From Pseudonocardia parietis (GTDB lineage Bacteria; Actinomycetota; Actinomycetes; Mycobacteriales; Pseudonocardiaceae): a stretch of 64,000 bases of DNA. Location of the stretch: positions 992,001 to 1,056,000 of the forward strand of contig NZ_JAGINU010000001.1 in the NCBI RefSeq assembly GCF_017876315.1, read 5' to 3'. Shown in pieces: positions 8,797-17,018 of the stretch; positions within the stretch are counted from its first letter, which is position 1; every line of letters begins with the position of its first letter. The translations under genes were made by a program, and so were the position numbers. A model generated the notes under the pieces. It did no database searches. It saw only the letters and a list, made by a program, of their open reading frames with translations, and was not told the DNA's origin.

Positions 8797-9639
8797 TCAC
8801 CGGCCCGGTCGGAACAGGTCCCCGGCCCGCAGGAGCACGGCCGCCCGGTGCCCGACCCGCACCTTCTCCAGCGCCCGGACGCCCGACGGCAGCGGCACCG
8901 ACCGCCCGCGCCCGACCGCGACGACCACCGCCTGCGGCGCGAGCACCCGTGCCACCGCACGGAGGAACACGACCTCCGGAGCCGGCCCGGGTTCCGCCGC
9001 CGTCGTCGCCCCGGTGGCTCCCTGTCCACGCGGATCGGGCGCACCCGGCCGATCGCGCCTGGCCTCGGTCCCGTCGGGCGAGCCCTGCCCGGCTCCGTCG
9101 GTCGAACCCTGTCCGAACCAGGACGTCTGCCTGCCGTGCGGCAGGTCGGCGAGCACGATGTCCGGCTCGATGTCACCCAGCACCGCACGGGTCGTGACCG
9201 GATCCCGGGCGTCGGCCACCGCGACCAGGCGTTCGGGGGTGCTCCGCGGGCTCAGCTCCCGGGCCGCGACCGCGGCCGTGGTGTAGGAGTCCTTGCCGTG
9301 CCGCACCGCCAGATCGTCGAGCTCGGACGCGCGGGCGGCGAGCCCACCGGGCGCGAGCAGTGCCAGGTTGCGCCGTGCCAGGTCGAGCGGATCGGGATCG
9401 ACATCGGTCCCGACGACCACCGAGATCCCGGGGCGGAGCAGTCCGAGCACCGTCAGCGAGACGCCGGCCCCGCAGCACGGGTCCCACACGGCGACCGTCG
9501 CCGGTGACCCGAGGTGCGCCCGGGCCCGGCCGAACAGTTCCACGGTCAGCCGGACGGGCAGTGTCGGGCGTCCGGGGGCGGAGGCCAGGACCGCGTCGAG
9601 CGCGGCGTGGTTCGCCTCCGGGGCGTGGCGGTACTGCAC
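8797..9639 (-). CDS. AviRa-like SAM-dependent rRNA methyltransferase
   Basis: With the GTG at 9639 the product is 280 aa. It opens VQYRHAPEANHAALDAVL, then shows the SAM motif VWDPCCGAGVSLTVLGLL, the acidic loop GTDVDPDPLDLARRNL and a catalytic-like DLPHGRQTSW. These resemble AviRa, the 23S rRNA methyltransferase giving avilamycin resistance in Streptomyces. A Gly/Asp/Ala-rich insert follows DLPHGRQTSW. The longer upstream frame reaches into the promoter of the divergent peroxidase and is unlikely to be coding. No antibiotic cluster is visible, so a resistance role is not shown; a general RNA or DNA methylase is the alternative. Confidence 0.65.
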   Translation of the reverse strand: MQYRHAPEANHAALDAVLASAPGRPTLPVRLTVELFGRARAHLGSPATVAVWDPCCGAGVSLTVLGLLRPGISVVVGTDVDPDPLDLARRNLALLAPGGLAARASELDDLAVRHGKDSYTTAAVAARELSPRSTPERLVAVADARDPVTTRAVLGDIEPDIVLADLPHGRQTSWFGQGSTDGAGQGSPDGTEARRDRPGAPDPRGQGATGATTAAEPGPAPEVVFLRAVARVLAPQAVVVAVGRGRSVPLPSGVRALEKVRVGHRAAVLLRAGDLFRPGR

Positions 9640-9784
9640 CGTCCCAGTCTGCCCCTCCGGGATTCGGCGCCACGGGTCACCGGAATGGCACGCACCGTTA
9701 CCCAGCTTTGCCGATGAGTGATATTCGTCACTCCGAGATGGTTGTCGTCGCTTCGCCCCGCACCGCCGATGACGAGAGGCGACC

Positions 9785-11569
9785 ATGACCACCACCACGC
9801 CCTCCACACAGTCCTCCGACGAGGTCCTGCCCGCAGCCGGCGTGCCGGCTCCGAGGAACGAGATCGATCCGCCTCCCGTACCGCCCCAGCGTGCACTCGC
9901 CTCGCTCGGCCACGGGGGCCTGGTAGTGCGGGACGGCGCGCTCGCCGAGGTCCCGGACGGCGCCGGCCGCGCCGACGTGACGGCGATGAGCGAGGTGGTG
10001 GGCGTTCCCGATGCCGATGACCGCGGCACCCCGTTCGGGTACCTGTTGCCCGATCTGGCCGACGACTACCCGAACGCGCACCTGCCCGCCGGCGACCCCG
10101 GCGAGGTCGTCGCGTCGTTGAAGGCACTCGGTTCGGCGATGATCGAGGACGACGGTGATGGGCCGGCGACCGATTCGACGATCCCGCCCGTCTACACGTA
10201 CTGGGGCCAGTTCATCGACCACGACCTGACCGCGAACACCGACCGGGACAACGACCTCGGCATCGTCGATCGCGACCTCGTCCCGGAACGGCCGCAGGAC
10301 GTGGTGCTCAGCCTGCGGAACCTGCGCGAACCGGAGCTGAACCTCGACTCCGTCTACGGCGACGGCCCCGGGGCCGCCGGTGACCTCGCCGTCCCCTACG
10401 ACGGCTACCGGTTACGGCTGGGCGATCTGTCCCCGGTCGGGCCGAACGTGCCCGTCCCGCCGGCCGCGGGCTCGGGGCTCGCCGAGGACCCGTTCCGGGA
10501 CCTCCCGCGCACCGCCGACGGCACCGCCCGCATCGGGGACGGTCGCAACGACGAGAACCTGATCGTGGCCCAGTTGCACGTGGCGTTCCTGCGCTTCCAC
10601 AACGCCGTCCTGGACCTGCTCGTCGAGGACGGTGCCGACCCGGGGGCGCCGCAGACCTTCGCCGAGGCGCGCCGCCTGGTCTGCTGGCACCACCAGTGGC
10701 TGGTCCGGCACGACCTCCTGGTCCGGCTGGTGCCCCAGGAGGCGATCGACGCCGTCGAGGCGGGCCCGCGGTTCCGCCCCGCTCCGGGCCGGGTCTACAT
10801 GCCGCTGGAGTTCTCGGTGGCCGCGTTCCGCTTCGGTCACTCGATGGTCCGCGCGCTCTACGACCACAACCGCAACTTCGGTCGCTCCGAGGACCCGGTC
10901 GCCGAGCGTGCGAGCTTCCAGCAGATGTTCCAGTTCACCGGGAAGGCCCGGCCGCCTTTCGCCGGTTTCGGCACCAGGCTCCCGCACAACTGGCCGATCG
11001 AGTGGGACCGGTTCGTCGGTGGACCGACCGCGGAGTTCCCGGACCGCGCGGCACGACGGATCGACACCCACCTGGCGCTGCCTCTCGACGGGCTGACCAA
11101 CGAGGGCACCGACCCGAACACCCCGGCCCGGATCCGGTCGATCCTGAAGCGGCTGGCCGTGCGCAACCTGCTGCGCGGCTACAAGCTCGCGATACCGACC
11201 GGGCAGGCGGTCGCCCGCGACTACGGCCTGCCGGCGTTGACGCCCGCGCAGATCGCCCCCGAGGGCAACCGGGTACTGCGGCACGCGCTGGAGGACGGCG
11301 GCTTCCTCACCGCCACCCCGCTGTGGTTCTACGTGTTGCGGGAGGCCGAGATCGGCGGCGGCGACCGGCTGGGTCCGGTCGGCGGGCGCATCGTCGCCGA
11401 CACGATCATCGGCCAGCTCCGCAACGACCCGGCCTCCTACCTGGCGATGTCGCCGGACTGGGACCCGGCGCAGCTCGGGAATCCGGCCGGGCACGGCACG
11501 ATCGCCGACATCGGCGGCCCGGACGTCCGGACGATCTCCGACCTGTTGCGCCTCGCCCGGGTGCTCTGA
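9785..11569 (+). CDS. Animal-type haem peroxidase (peroxidase-cyclooxygenase superfamily)
   Basis: The 594-aa protein matches the An_peroxidase fold. The distal histidine is in WGQFIDHDLT, the helix LHVAFLRFHNAVLDLL precedes the catalytic centre, and the proximal haem histidine is in AAFRFGHSMVRALYDHN. A GAGGCG site precedes the ATG. No signal peptide is seen, so it is cytoplasmic or exported without a classical signal. Bacterial members oxidise halides or lipids with H2O2; the substrate here is unknown. The next gene, a DUF2235 lipase-like protein, starts 6 nt after its stop, so the two are probably made together. The pairing suggests a lipid substrate (inference). Confidence 0.88.
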   Translation: MTTTTPSTQSSDEVLPAAGVPAPRNEIDPPPVPPQRALASLGHGGLVVRDGALAEVPDGAGRADVTAMSEVVGVPDADDRGTPFGYLLPDLADDYPNAHLPAGDPGEVVASLKALGSAMIEDDGDGPATDSTIPPVYTYWGQFIDHDLTANTDRDNDLGIVDRDLVPERPQDVVLSLRNLREPELNLDSVYGDGPGAAGDLAVPYDGYRLRLGDLSPVGPNVPVPPAAGSGLAEDPFRDLPRTADGTARIGDGRNDENLIVAQLHVAFLRFHNAVLDLLVEDGADPGAPQTFAEARRLVCWHHQWLVRHDLLVRLVPQEAIDAVEAGPRFRPAPGRVYMPLEFSVAAFRFGHSMVRALYDHNRNFGRSEDPVAERASFQQMFQFTGKARPPFAGFGTRLPHNWPIEWDRFVGGPTAEFPDRAARRIDTHLALPLDGLTNEGTDPNTPARIRSILKRLAVRNLLRGYKLAIPTGQAVARDYGLPALTPAQIAPEGNRVLRHALEDGGFLTATPLWFYVLREAEIGGGDRLGPVGGRIVADTIIGQLRNDPASYLAMSPDWDPAQLGNPAGHGTIADIGGPDVRTISDLLRLARVL

Positions 11570-11574
11570 GCGCG

Positions 11575-12675
11575 GTGAGCACCAGGCTGGTCGTGTGCTG
11601 CGACGGGACGTGGGCGGTCGCGCGGCCCCGGCACGGCACACCGACCAACGTCGCCAAGATCGCCCGGATGGTCGCCCCGGCCGGGCGGGACGGCACCGCG
11701 CAACGGGTCTGCTACCTGCCCGGGGTCGGGACCGGCCCGTTCGACCGGCTGCGCGGTGGCCTGTTCGGTGCGGGCCTGTCCGCGCAGGTCCTGGCGGGCT
11801 ACCGGTTCCTGATCGAGGAGTACTCGCCCGGCGACGAGATCCTGCTGTTCGGGTTCAGCCGGGGCGCCTATACGGCCCGCAGCCTGGCCGGCCTGATCCG
11901 CAACAGCGGGCTGTTGCGCCGCGAGCGAATCGGTCTCGTCGACGACGCCTACCGGCTCTACCGGGCCCGCGACCGGGAGCGGGAACCGGACGCCATGGCG
12001 GCCGAGCTGTTCCGGCGCAGCCACTCCCACGAACCGGAGATCCGGTGCGTCGGCGTGTTCGACACCGTGGGAGCGCTCGGTGTCCCGGTCGGGCCCGGCG
12101 GCCTCGGCTCGGTGCTGAACCGGCCGTGGGAGTTCCACGACACCCGGCTGGGGCCTGCGGTGCGGGCCGCGTTCCACGCGCTGGCGATGGACGAGCGGCG
12201 CGGCCCGTTCGTCCCGACCCTCTGGACTGGTCCGTTCGTGGCCGGCCAGCGGGTTGAGCAGGTCTGGTTCCGTGGCGGCCACTCCGACGTCGGCGGCGGC
12301 CTGCCCGACCCGGCGCTGGCCGAGTGCGCCCTGACCTGGATGGCCGAGCGTGCCGAGAAGTGCGGCCTGGCGTTCGAGGACGGGGCGTTCGGCTCCTGCC
12401 CGGCCCACCCGGCTCCCGGAGACCGGGACCGGGGCGCGTGCGTTGTGGCCGATCCGCTGGCCGATCGGCGCGACTCGTCGGACTGGCTGGCCCGGCCACC
12501 GCTGGGTCCGCACGAGCGGTCGTTCGGCACGGCACGCAACGGGACCGAGTCGATCTCCGACGCGGCGCTGGCCCGGGCGCGGGGCCGGCCCGGGGATCCG
12601 CCGCCCGCCGGGTTCCGGGCCGGTTACGCCTCCGGGTCCGGTGGTGTCATCCCGCCGTCGCCGATCGGTACCTGA
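11575..12675 (+). CDS. DUF2235 alpha/beta hydrolase (Tle1-like phospholipase fold)
   Basis: From the GTG at 11575 the protein is 366 aa. It opens LVVCCDGTW, has the GxSRG lipase elbow GFSRGAYTARSLAGLI, the acid segment VGVFDTVGALG and a histidine-aspartate segment WFRGGHSDVGGG. These four blocks are the signature of DUF2235, the domain of Tle1 type VI lipase effectors. No secretion partner is nearby. It follows the haem peroxidase stop by 6 nt with no terminator, so co-translation is likely. A joint role in lipid release and oxidation is inferred. The C-terminal 60 residues are polar and probably loose. Confidence 0.87.
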   Translation: MSTRLVVCCDGTWAVARPRHGTPTNVAKIARMVAPAGRDGTAQRVCYLPGVGTGPFDRLRGGLFGAGLSAQVLAGYRFLIEEYSPGDEILLFGFSRGAYTARSLAGLIRNSGLLRRERIGLVDDAYRLYRARDREREPDAMAAELFRRSHSHEPEIRCVGVFDTVGALGVPVGPGGLGSVLNRPWEFHDTRLGPAVRAAFHALAMDERRGPFVPTLWTGPFVAGQRVEQVWFRGGHSDVGGGLPDPALAECALTWMAERAEKCGLAFEDGAFGSCPAHPAPGDRDRGACVVADPLADRRDSSDWLARPPLGPHERSFGTARNGTESISDAALARARGRPGDPPPAGFRAGYASGSGGVIPPSPIGT

Positions 12676-12696
12676 CGCCGGTCCGGGGCCGACGGG

Positions 12697-12915
12697 TCAG
12701 CGTCCGGTGCGCCGGTGCAGCCAGAACGCCACGCCGCCGACGAGCAGGGACACGCCCAGCAGCACGGCGATCATCGTCGTCCCGCTGCCCGAGCTCCCGG
12801 CCGCCCCGACCAGGTAGCTGATCGGCAGAGCGACCAGCGCGAGGATCAGCGACCACGCGACGATCCGCCGGGTCGCGGGGCCTTCCGGGCCGGGGGTGTT
12901 CCGATCGTGCTCCAC
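12697..12915 (-). CDS. Small two-helix membrane protein
   Basis: This 72-aa product has a charged N-terminus (MEHDRNTPGPEG) and two hydrophobic stretches, one around VAWSLILALVALPISYLV and one around TMIAVLLGVSLLVGGVAFWL. It ends in a basic tail, HRRTGR. A TAGACA hexamer lies 6 nt before its GTG start. It is convergent with the DUF2235 gene. I do not recognise the family; it is a typical small actinobacterial inner-membrane protein. Confidence 0.6.
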   Translation of the reverse strand: MEHDRNTPGPEGPATRRIVAWSLILALVALPISYLVGAAGSSGSGTTMIAVLLGVSLLVGGVAFWLHRRTGR

Positions 12916-12972
12916 CCCCGCTGTCTACCCGGTCCCGCGCCGCCGTCAACCCGGGCCGGTGTCCGGGAGTGA

Positions 12973-13818
12973 TCAGAAGGCGAGGAAGTCGATCAGTGCA
13001 CGGTTGAACTCGTCGGGGTGGGTGGCGTTGAGGCCGTGCGGGCCGCCCTCGATCAACACCAGCTGTGCTCCCTCGACCGACTCCTGGGTACGCTTGCCGG
13101 AGACCTCGAACGGGACGATGCCGTCGGCGTCGCCGTGGATGACCAGGGTCGGGACGCCGGCGTCGGAGACCTTCTTCAGGTCGTCCCGGAAGTCGGTCCG
13201 GCCGAACGCGGTGATGCAGTCCAGCGTGCCCTTCGGCGACGCGAACTCGGCGATCGTGCGGTGGTGGACCCGGTTCGGCTCGCTGATCAGGTCGGTCCGG
13301 TCGCCTGCCGCGAAGAACTGCGTCGTGAAGTCCTCCAGGAACGCGATGCGGTCCCCGGTGACACCGGCCCGGAACTGTTCGATCGTGGCGTCGTCGAGGC
13401 CGCCGTCCGGGTTGTCGTCGGACTTGTACAGGTACGGCGGGACGGCCGCGGCGAGCACGGCCCGCGCGACCCGGTCGGTGCCGCGCCGCGCGATGTAGCG
13501 GACGACCTCACCGCCGCCCATCGAGAAGCCGACGAGCGTCGCGTCGCGCAGGTCCAGATGGATCAGGAGCGCGTGCAGGTCGTCGGCGAAGGTGTCGTAG
13601 TCGTAGCCCTCCCACGGCTGGGAGGACTCGCCGAAGCCACGGCGGTCGTAGGTGACGACCCGGTGGCCCGCCTCGACCAGCGCCGGCACCTGCTTCTCCC
13701 AGGAACGGCCGGACAGCGGCCAGCCGTGGATCAGGACGACCGGGCTGCCCGTGCCCTGGTCGGTGTAGTGCAGGTCGACCGGCTCGCCGTTCTCGGTGCC
13801 GATGCTGAGACGGGGCAT
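12973..13818 (-). CDS. Non-haem chloroperoxidase/arylesterase-like alpha/beta hydrolase
   Basis: The start ATG follows GGAGGAG and gives 281 aa, close to the usual 275-280. It shows the oxyanion loop HGWPLSGRSW, DRRGFGES, the nucleophile elbow GFSMGGGEV, the acid in HGDADGIVP and the histidine in GGPHGLNATH. These are standard for the cofactor-free perhydrolase/esterase group. Such enzymes hydrolyse esters and can form peracids. It stands alone between a small membrane gene and the ArsR repressor. The long upstream open frame on this strand is a shadow of the ATPase gene. Confidence 0.92.
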   Translation of the reverse strand: MPRLSIGTENGEPVDLHYTDQGTGSPVVLIHGWPLSGRSWEKQVPALVEAGHRVVTYDRRGFGESSQPWEGYDYDTFADDLHALLIHLDLRDATLVGFSMGGGEVVRYIARRGTDRVARAVLAAAVPPYLYKSDDNPDGGLDDATIEQFRAGVTGDRIAFLEDFTTQFFAAGDRTDLISEPNRVHHRTIAEFASPKGTLDCITAFGRTDFRDDLKKVSDAGVPTLVIHGDADGIVPFEVSGKRTQESVEGAQLVLIEGGPHGLNATHPDEFNRALIDFLAF

Positions 13819-13885
13819 GCGCGGGACTCCTCCGGGGGTCGGTGGTGCTCTCCCGGGGTGCCTACCCGCGTTCGCCCGGCCGTAC

Positions 13886-14203
13886 TCAGCTGCCGGCGAG
13901 CTCGCGCCGGAGCACGCGTTCGAGCAGCGCGGCGACGGTCGGGTCCTCGACCGTGTAGTAGACGAAGGTGCCCTCGCGCCGGTTCCCGACGAGGCCGGCG
14001 AGGCGGAGCTTGGCGAGGTGCTGGCTGACCGCCGTGGGGGCGGCTCCGACCAGGTCGGCCAGGCAGGCCACCGAGGACTCGCCCTGCAGAAGCGCCCAGA
14101 GGATCTTGATCCGGGTCGGGTCGGCCAGCATGCGCAGCGCATCCGCCGCGCGGCGGACCTCGTCCTCGGGCGGCATAGCGAAGCCGGGGATCGACTCGTG
14201 CAC
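13886..14203 (-). CDS. ArsR/SmtB family metal-sensing repressor
   Basis: A TATCGT -10 hexamer (14211-14216) lies 7 nt before the GTG at 14203, which fixes a 105-aa product and rules out the longer ATG frame. It has the winged helix LRMLADPTRIKILWALLQGE, recognition helix APTAVSQHLAKLRLAGLV and wing REGTFVYYTV. Family members release DNA on binding Zn, Co, Ni, Cd or similar metals. It is divergent from a P1B-type ATPase, which it most likely represses. There are few cysteines and the N-terminal VHES with a late D/E/R-rich helix leaves the metal site undetermined. Confidence 0.93.
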   Translation of the reverse strand: MHESIPGFAMPPEDEVRRAADALRMLADPTRIKILWALLQGESSVACLADLVGAAPTAVSQHLAKLRLAGLVGNRREGTFVYYTVEDPTVAALLERVLRRELAGS

Positions 14204-14295
14204 GGCACCGACGATACCTGCGGAGCTGCGCGGATGGGCGGCCATCTCACTACGTACTTGCGTACATGCATGGCTGCGCAGGTAGTGTCCGAGTC
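14204..14295. promoter_or_regulatory. Divergent promoter/operator of arsR-type and metal ATPase genes
   Basis: The 92-bp gap holds TATCGT (14211-14216, minus strand) for the repressor and TAGTGT (14283-14288, plus strand), 7 nt before the ATPase ATG. Between them is an AT-richer patch with TACGTA (14251-14256), a repeated CGTAC, and the self-complementary CATGCATG (14265-14272), the best candidate operator. Both genes appear leaderless. Confidence 0.6.
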
Positions 14296-16224
14296 ATGCG
14301 TGCCGCACTCGTCCTGCCGGAGGTCCGCTGGGCCGGCGCCTCGCTCCTGGCGTTCCTCGCCGCGGCGGGGCTCGATCTCGTCGGTGCGCCCGCACCGGTC
14401 GTGGTCGCGATCTACCTCGCCTGCTACGTCCTGGGCGGCTGGGAACCCGCCGTGGCGGGGCTGAAGGAGCTCGCCCGGCGGCGCCTCGACGTCGACCTGC
14501 TGATGGTCGTCGCGGCGGGCGCGGCGGCCTCGATCGGGCAGTGGTTCGACGGCGGCCTGCTGATCGTCATCTTCGCGACGTCCGGGGCACTCGAGTCGGT
14601 GATGACGGCACGGACCAGGGCGAGCATCGACGCGTTGCTCGACCTCGCGCCGGAGACGGCGACCCTGCTCACCGCAGACGGCGGCGAGCGCCGGGTCCGG
14701 GCGGGCGAGCTGGTCGCCGGGCAGACCGTCCTCGTCCGTCCCGGCGAGCGGATCCCCGGCGACGGCCGGGTGCTCGACGGGGTCTCCGAGGTGGACACCG
14801 CCGGGCTGACCGGCGAGCCGGTCCCGGTCCGGTGCACGGCCGGCGACGACGTCCTGGCCGGCACCGTCAACGGCACCGGTGTGCTGCGGGTGCGGGTGCT
14901 GCGCGACGCGGCGGACACCGTCGTCGCCGGCGTGGCGGCCCAGGTCGAGCAGGCTTCCGGGACCAAGGCGCACCGGCAGCTGTTCATCGAGAAGGTCGAG
15001 CAGCGGTACTCGGTGCTCGTGGTCGCGGCGACCGTCGCGCTGCTGGCGGTGCCGCTGCTCCTCGGTATGCCGTTCGAGGAGACGCTGCTCCGCGCGATCG
15101 TCTTCATGATCGTCGCGTCGCCGTGCGCGATCGTGCTGGCGACGATGCCGCCGTTGCTGGCCGCGCTCGCGGTGGCGGGGCGCCGCGGGACGCTGGTCAA
15201 GGACGTCACCGTGCTGGAGGCGCTCGCCGAGGTCGACACGGTCGTCCTGGACAAGACCGGCACGCTCACCACCGGCCGCCCCCGGGTGGTCGAGGTTCGC
15301 CCGCTCGGCACCCGATCCGCCGACGAGGTCCTCGCGACGGCCGCCGCCGCGGAGCGGGGCAGCGAGCACGTCCTCGGTCGCGCGGTGCGCCGGCACGCGC
15401 TGGAGCGTGGCCTCGACCTGCCGGTCGCCACCGGCTTCGAGGCGGTGCCGGGCGAGGGCGTGCGGGCCGTCGTCGCCGGGCGCACGGTCCTGGTCGGGCG
15501 CCCCGACCCGGCCACCGGCGATCGGGTCGAGTCCCTGGTCCGCACGATGCAGGACGGCGGGCGCACCGCGGTCGTCGTCGTGGTCGACGGGGAGCCGGCC
15601 GGTGTCGTCGGGCTGTCCGACGAGCCCCGCCCGGGCGCGGCGGCCGCGCTCGCCGGGCTCCGGCGGGTGGTCGGCGATCCGGAGGTCCTCACCGGCGACG
15701 CGCCGCGCCCGGCCCGGGTGCTCGCCGACCGGCTCGGGTTGCCGAGGGTGCGTGCCGGGTTGCTGCCCGCCGCCAAGGTGGCGGTCGTCCGGGAGCGGCA
15801 GGCGGCCGGACGACGGGTGCTGGCCGCCGGGGACGGTATCAACGACGCGCCGCTGCTGGCCTCGGCCGACGTCGGGCTGGTCGTCGGGGAGGGAGCCGGT
15901 GCGCTCGCGCTGGAGGCCGCGGACGGTGTCCTCACCCGCGACCCGCTCGGGTCGCTGGCGCCCCTGGTCGAACTGGCCCGGCGTGCGCGCCGGATCGCCA
16001 GGGCGAACCTCGCGTTCGCCGCCGCGGTGATCGCCGTCCTCGTGACGTGGGACCTGGTCGGGACGCTGCCGCTGGTGGTCGGCGTGGCCGGGCACGAGCT
16101 GTCGACGGTGCTGGTCTGCCTGAACGGGCTGCGACTGCTGGTCGGCGCGCGCCGGGCCGAGCCGGTCACGCCGGATCCGGCCGGCGTGCCGGGGCGGGAC
16201 CCGGTCGGCGCGAGCTCGACGTGA
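14296..16224 (+). CDS. P1B-type heavy-metal-exporting ATPase (P1B-4, CtpD/CoaT-like)
   Basis: The 642-aa protein lacks an N-terminal metal-binding domain, as usual for P1B-4. It shows TGEP in the actuator domain, SPC in the transport helix (275-277), the phosphorylated Asp319 in DKTGT and the hinge GDGINDAP. The last helices carry GHELSTVLVCLNGL (His600) where P1B-4 pumps normally have HEG(G/S)T. P1B-4 ATPases export Co, Fe or Zn across the cytoplasmic membrane. The gene is divergent from an ArsR repressor and looks leaderless (TAGTGT then 7 nt). The Gly-to-Leu change in the membrane motif may alter metal choice. Confidence 0.92.
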   Translation: MRAALVLPEVRWAGASLLAFLAAAGLDLVGAPAPVVVAIYLACYVLGGWEPAVAGLKELARRRLDVDLLMVVAAGAAASIGQWFDGGLLIVIFATSGALESVMTARTRASIDALLDLAPETATLLTADGGERRVRAGELVAGQTVLVRPGERIPGDGRVLDGVSEVDTAGLTGEPVPVRCTAGDDVLAGTVNGTGVLRVRVLRDAADTVVAGVAAQVEQASGTKAHRQLFIEKVEQRYSVLVVAATVALLAVPLLLGMPFEETLLRAIVFMIVASPCAIVLATMPPLLAALAVAGRRGTLVKDVTVLEALAEVDTVVLDKTGTLTTGRPRVVEVRPLGTRSADEVLATAAAAERGSEHVLGRAVRRHALERGLDLPVATGFEAVPGEGVRAVVAGRTVLVGRPDPATGDRVESLVRTMQDGGRTAVVVVVDGEPAGVVGLSDEPRPGAAAALAGLRRVVGDPEVLTGDAPRPARVLADRLGLPRVRAGLLPAAKVAVVRERQAAGRRVLAAGDGINDAPLLASADVGLVVGEGAGALALEAADGVLTRDPLGSLAPLVELARRARRIARANLAFAAAVIAVLVTWDLVGTLPLVVGVAGHELSTVLVCLNGLRLLVGARRAEPVTPDPAGVPGRDPVGASST

Positions 16225-16319
16225 TCGCCCCGACGCGTACCGGGCGGGTCCGGGCGCGGCGACGGAGCCGCGTGACCAGCCGGGCGAGGACCCGGCCGCC
16301 GAGCAGTAGCGCGCGACGG

Positions 16320-16925
16320 TCAGCCGGCGGGATCCGGCGCCGCGTCGAGTGCTGCCAGCGCCATCCGGCGCAGCACGGCGGCGCGTGTGTCGGAGTCACG
16401 GGTCGCCGGCTGCTCGGCCCGTGGTGAGTACGGCGTCGAGTTGAGCAACCCGAACACGCCGTGCGCGACGGTCCGGGCGTCGGCGGGCGGGACGGCCGGG
16501 TGCACCCGCCGCAGGGTGTCCACCCACAGCTCGACGTAGGTGCGCTGCAGCCGTCGCACGGTGCGCCGCGGCTCCTCGGCCAGGTTCGCGAGGTCCCGGT
16601 CCTGGACGACGATCAGCTCCGGCTCCCGCGTGGTGAACTCGACGTGGAAGTCGACCAGGTCGGCGAGCGACTCGCGCGGATCGTCGTGGTGGACCCGCGC
16701 CCGCCCACCGGCCAGCAGCCGCTCGCTGATGTCGATCAGCATCTCCGCGAGCAGCGCCTCCTTGCCCGGGAAGTGCCGGTAGAGCGCGGGCCCGCTGACC
16801 CCCACGGCCGCGCCCAGGTCGGCGATGCTCACGCCGTGGAACCCGTGCCGGGCGAACAGCCGGGCCGCCTCCGCGAGAATCTGCTCGCGCCGGGTGGGTC
16901 CGGCGGTGTCCGGGGCGGCGGCCAT
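16320..16925 (-). CDS. TetR family repressor (BkaR-like, acyl-CoA carboxylase regulon)
   Basis: The 201-aa protein has the N-terminal TetR helix-turn-helix (REQILAEAARLFARHGFHGVSIADLGAAVGVSGPALYRHF) and a helical ligand domain. TAGCCT lies 6 nt before the ATG. A 16-bp palindrome at 16947-16962 overlies its upstream promoter, and two near-identical copies precede the acyl-CoA carboxylase operon at 20220. It therefore probably represses itself and that operon. Mycobacterial BkaR (Rv2506), next to accA1-accD1-fadE19, is a likely functional counterpart. An acyl-CoA ligand is inferred from the targets. Confidence 0.9.
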   Translation of the reverse strand: MAAAPDTAGPTRREQILAEAARLFARHGFHGVSIADLGAAVGVSGPALYRHFPGKEALLAEMLIDISERLLAGGRARVHHDDPRESLADLVDFHVEFTTREPELIVVQDRDLANLAEEPRRTVRRLQRTYVELWVDTLRRVHPAVPPADARTVAHGVFGLLNSTPYSPRAEQPATRDSDTRAAVLRRMALAALDAAPDPAG

Positions 16926-16946
16926 CCTCGGAGGCTACCCCTCGAT

Positions 16947-16962
16947 GTTAATGAGTGTTAAC
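16947..16962. promoter_or_regulatory. TetR operator copy A and promoter of the tetR gene
   Basis: GTTAATGAGTGTTAAC is a near palindrome 9 bp upstream of the minus-strand -10 TAGCCT (16932-16937), so it would cover the -35 region of the tetR gene. It matches the copies at 20220-20253 in 13-14 of 16 positions. The shared consensus is GTTAATGANYGYTAAC. Confidence 0.75.
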
Positions 16963-17005
16963 CCCAGTCCGGGTTCGTCTCAGGGTCCGCTCAGTTCGTC
17001 GGCGA

Positions 17006-17011
17006 TACCCT
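17006..17011 (+). promoter_or_regulatory. -10 hexamer of histidine kinase gene
   Basis: TACCCT ends 7 nt before the GTG at 17019, supporting a leaderless transcript from that codon rather than from the GTG at 17013. Confidence 0.5.
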
Positions 17012-17018
17012 CGTGGGT

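Noticed and set aside
9785..12915. Type VI secretion island around the DUF2235 gene
   Set aside because: No Hcp, VgrG, PAAR, sheath or immunity gene is adjacent; the DUF2235 fold alone is not enough.
13819..16095. Very long minus-strand extension (1040 codons in total) upstream of the chloroperoxidase-like gene
   Set aside because: The extension runs opposite the ArsR and metal ATPase genes and has no domain. The real gene starts at 13818 after GGAGGAG.
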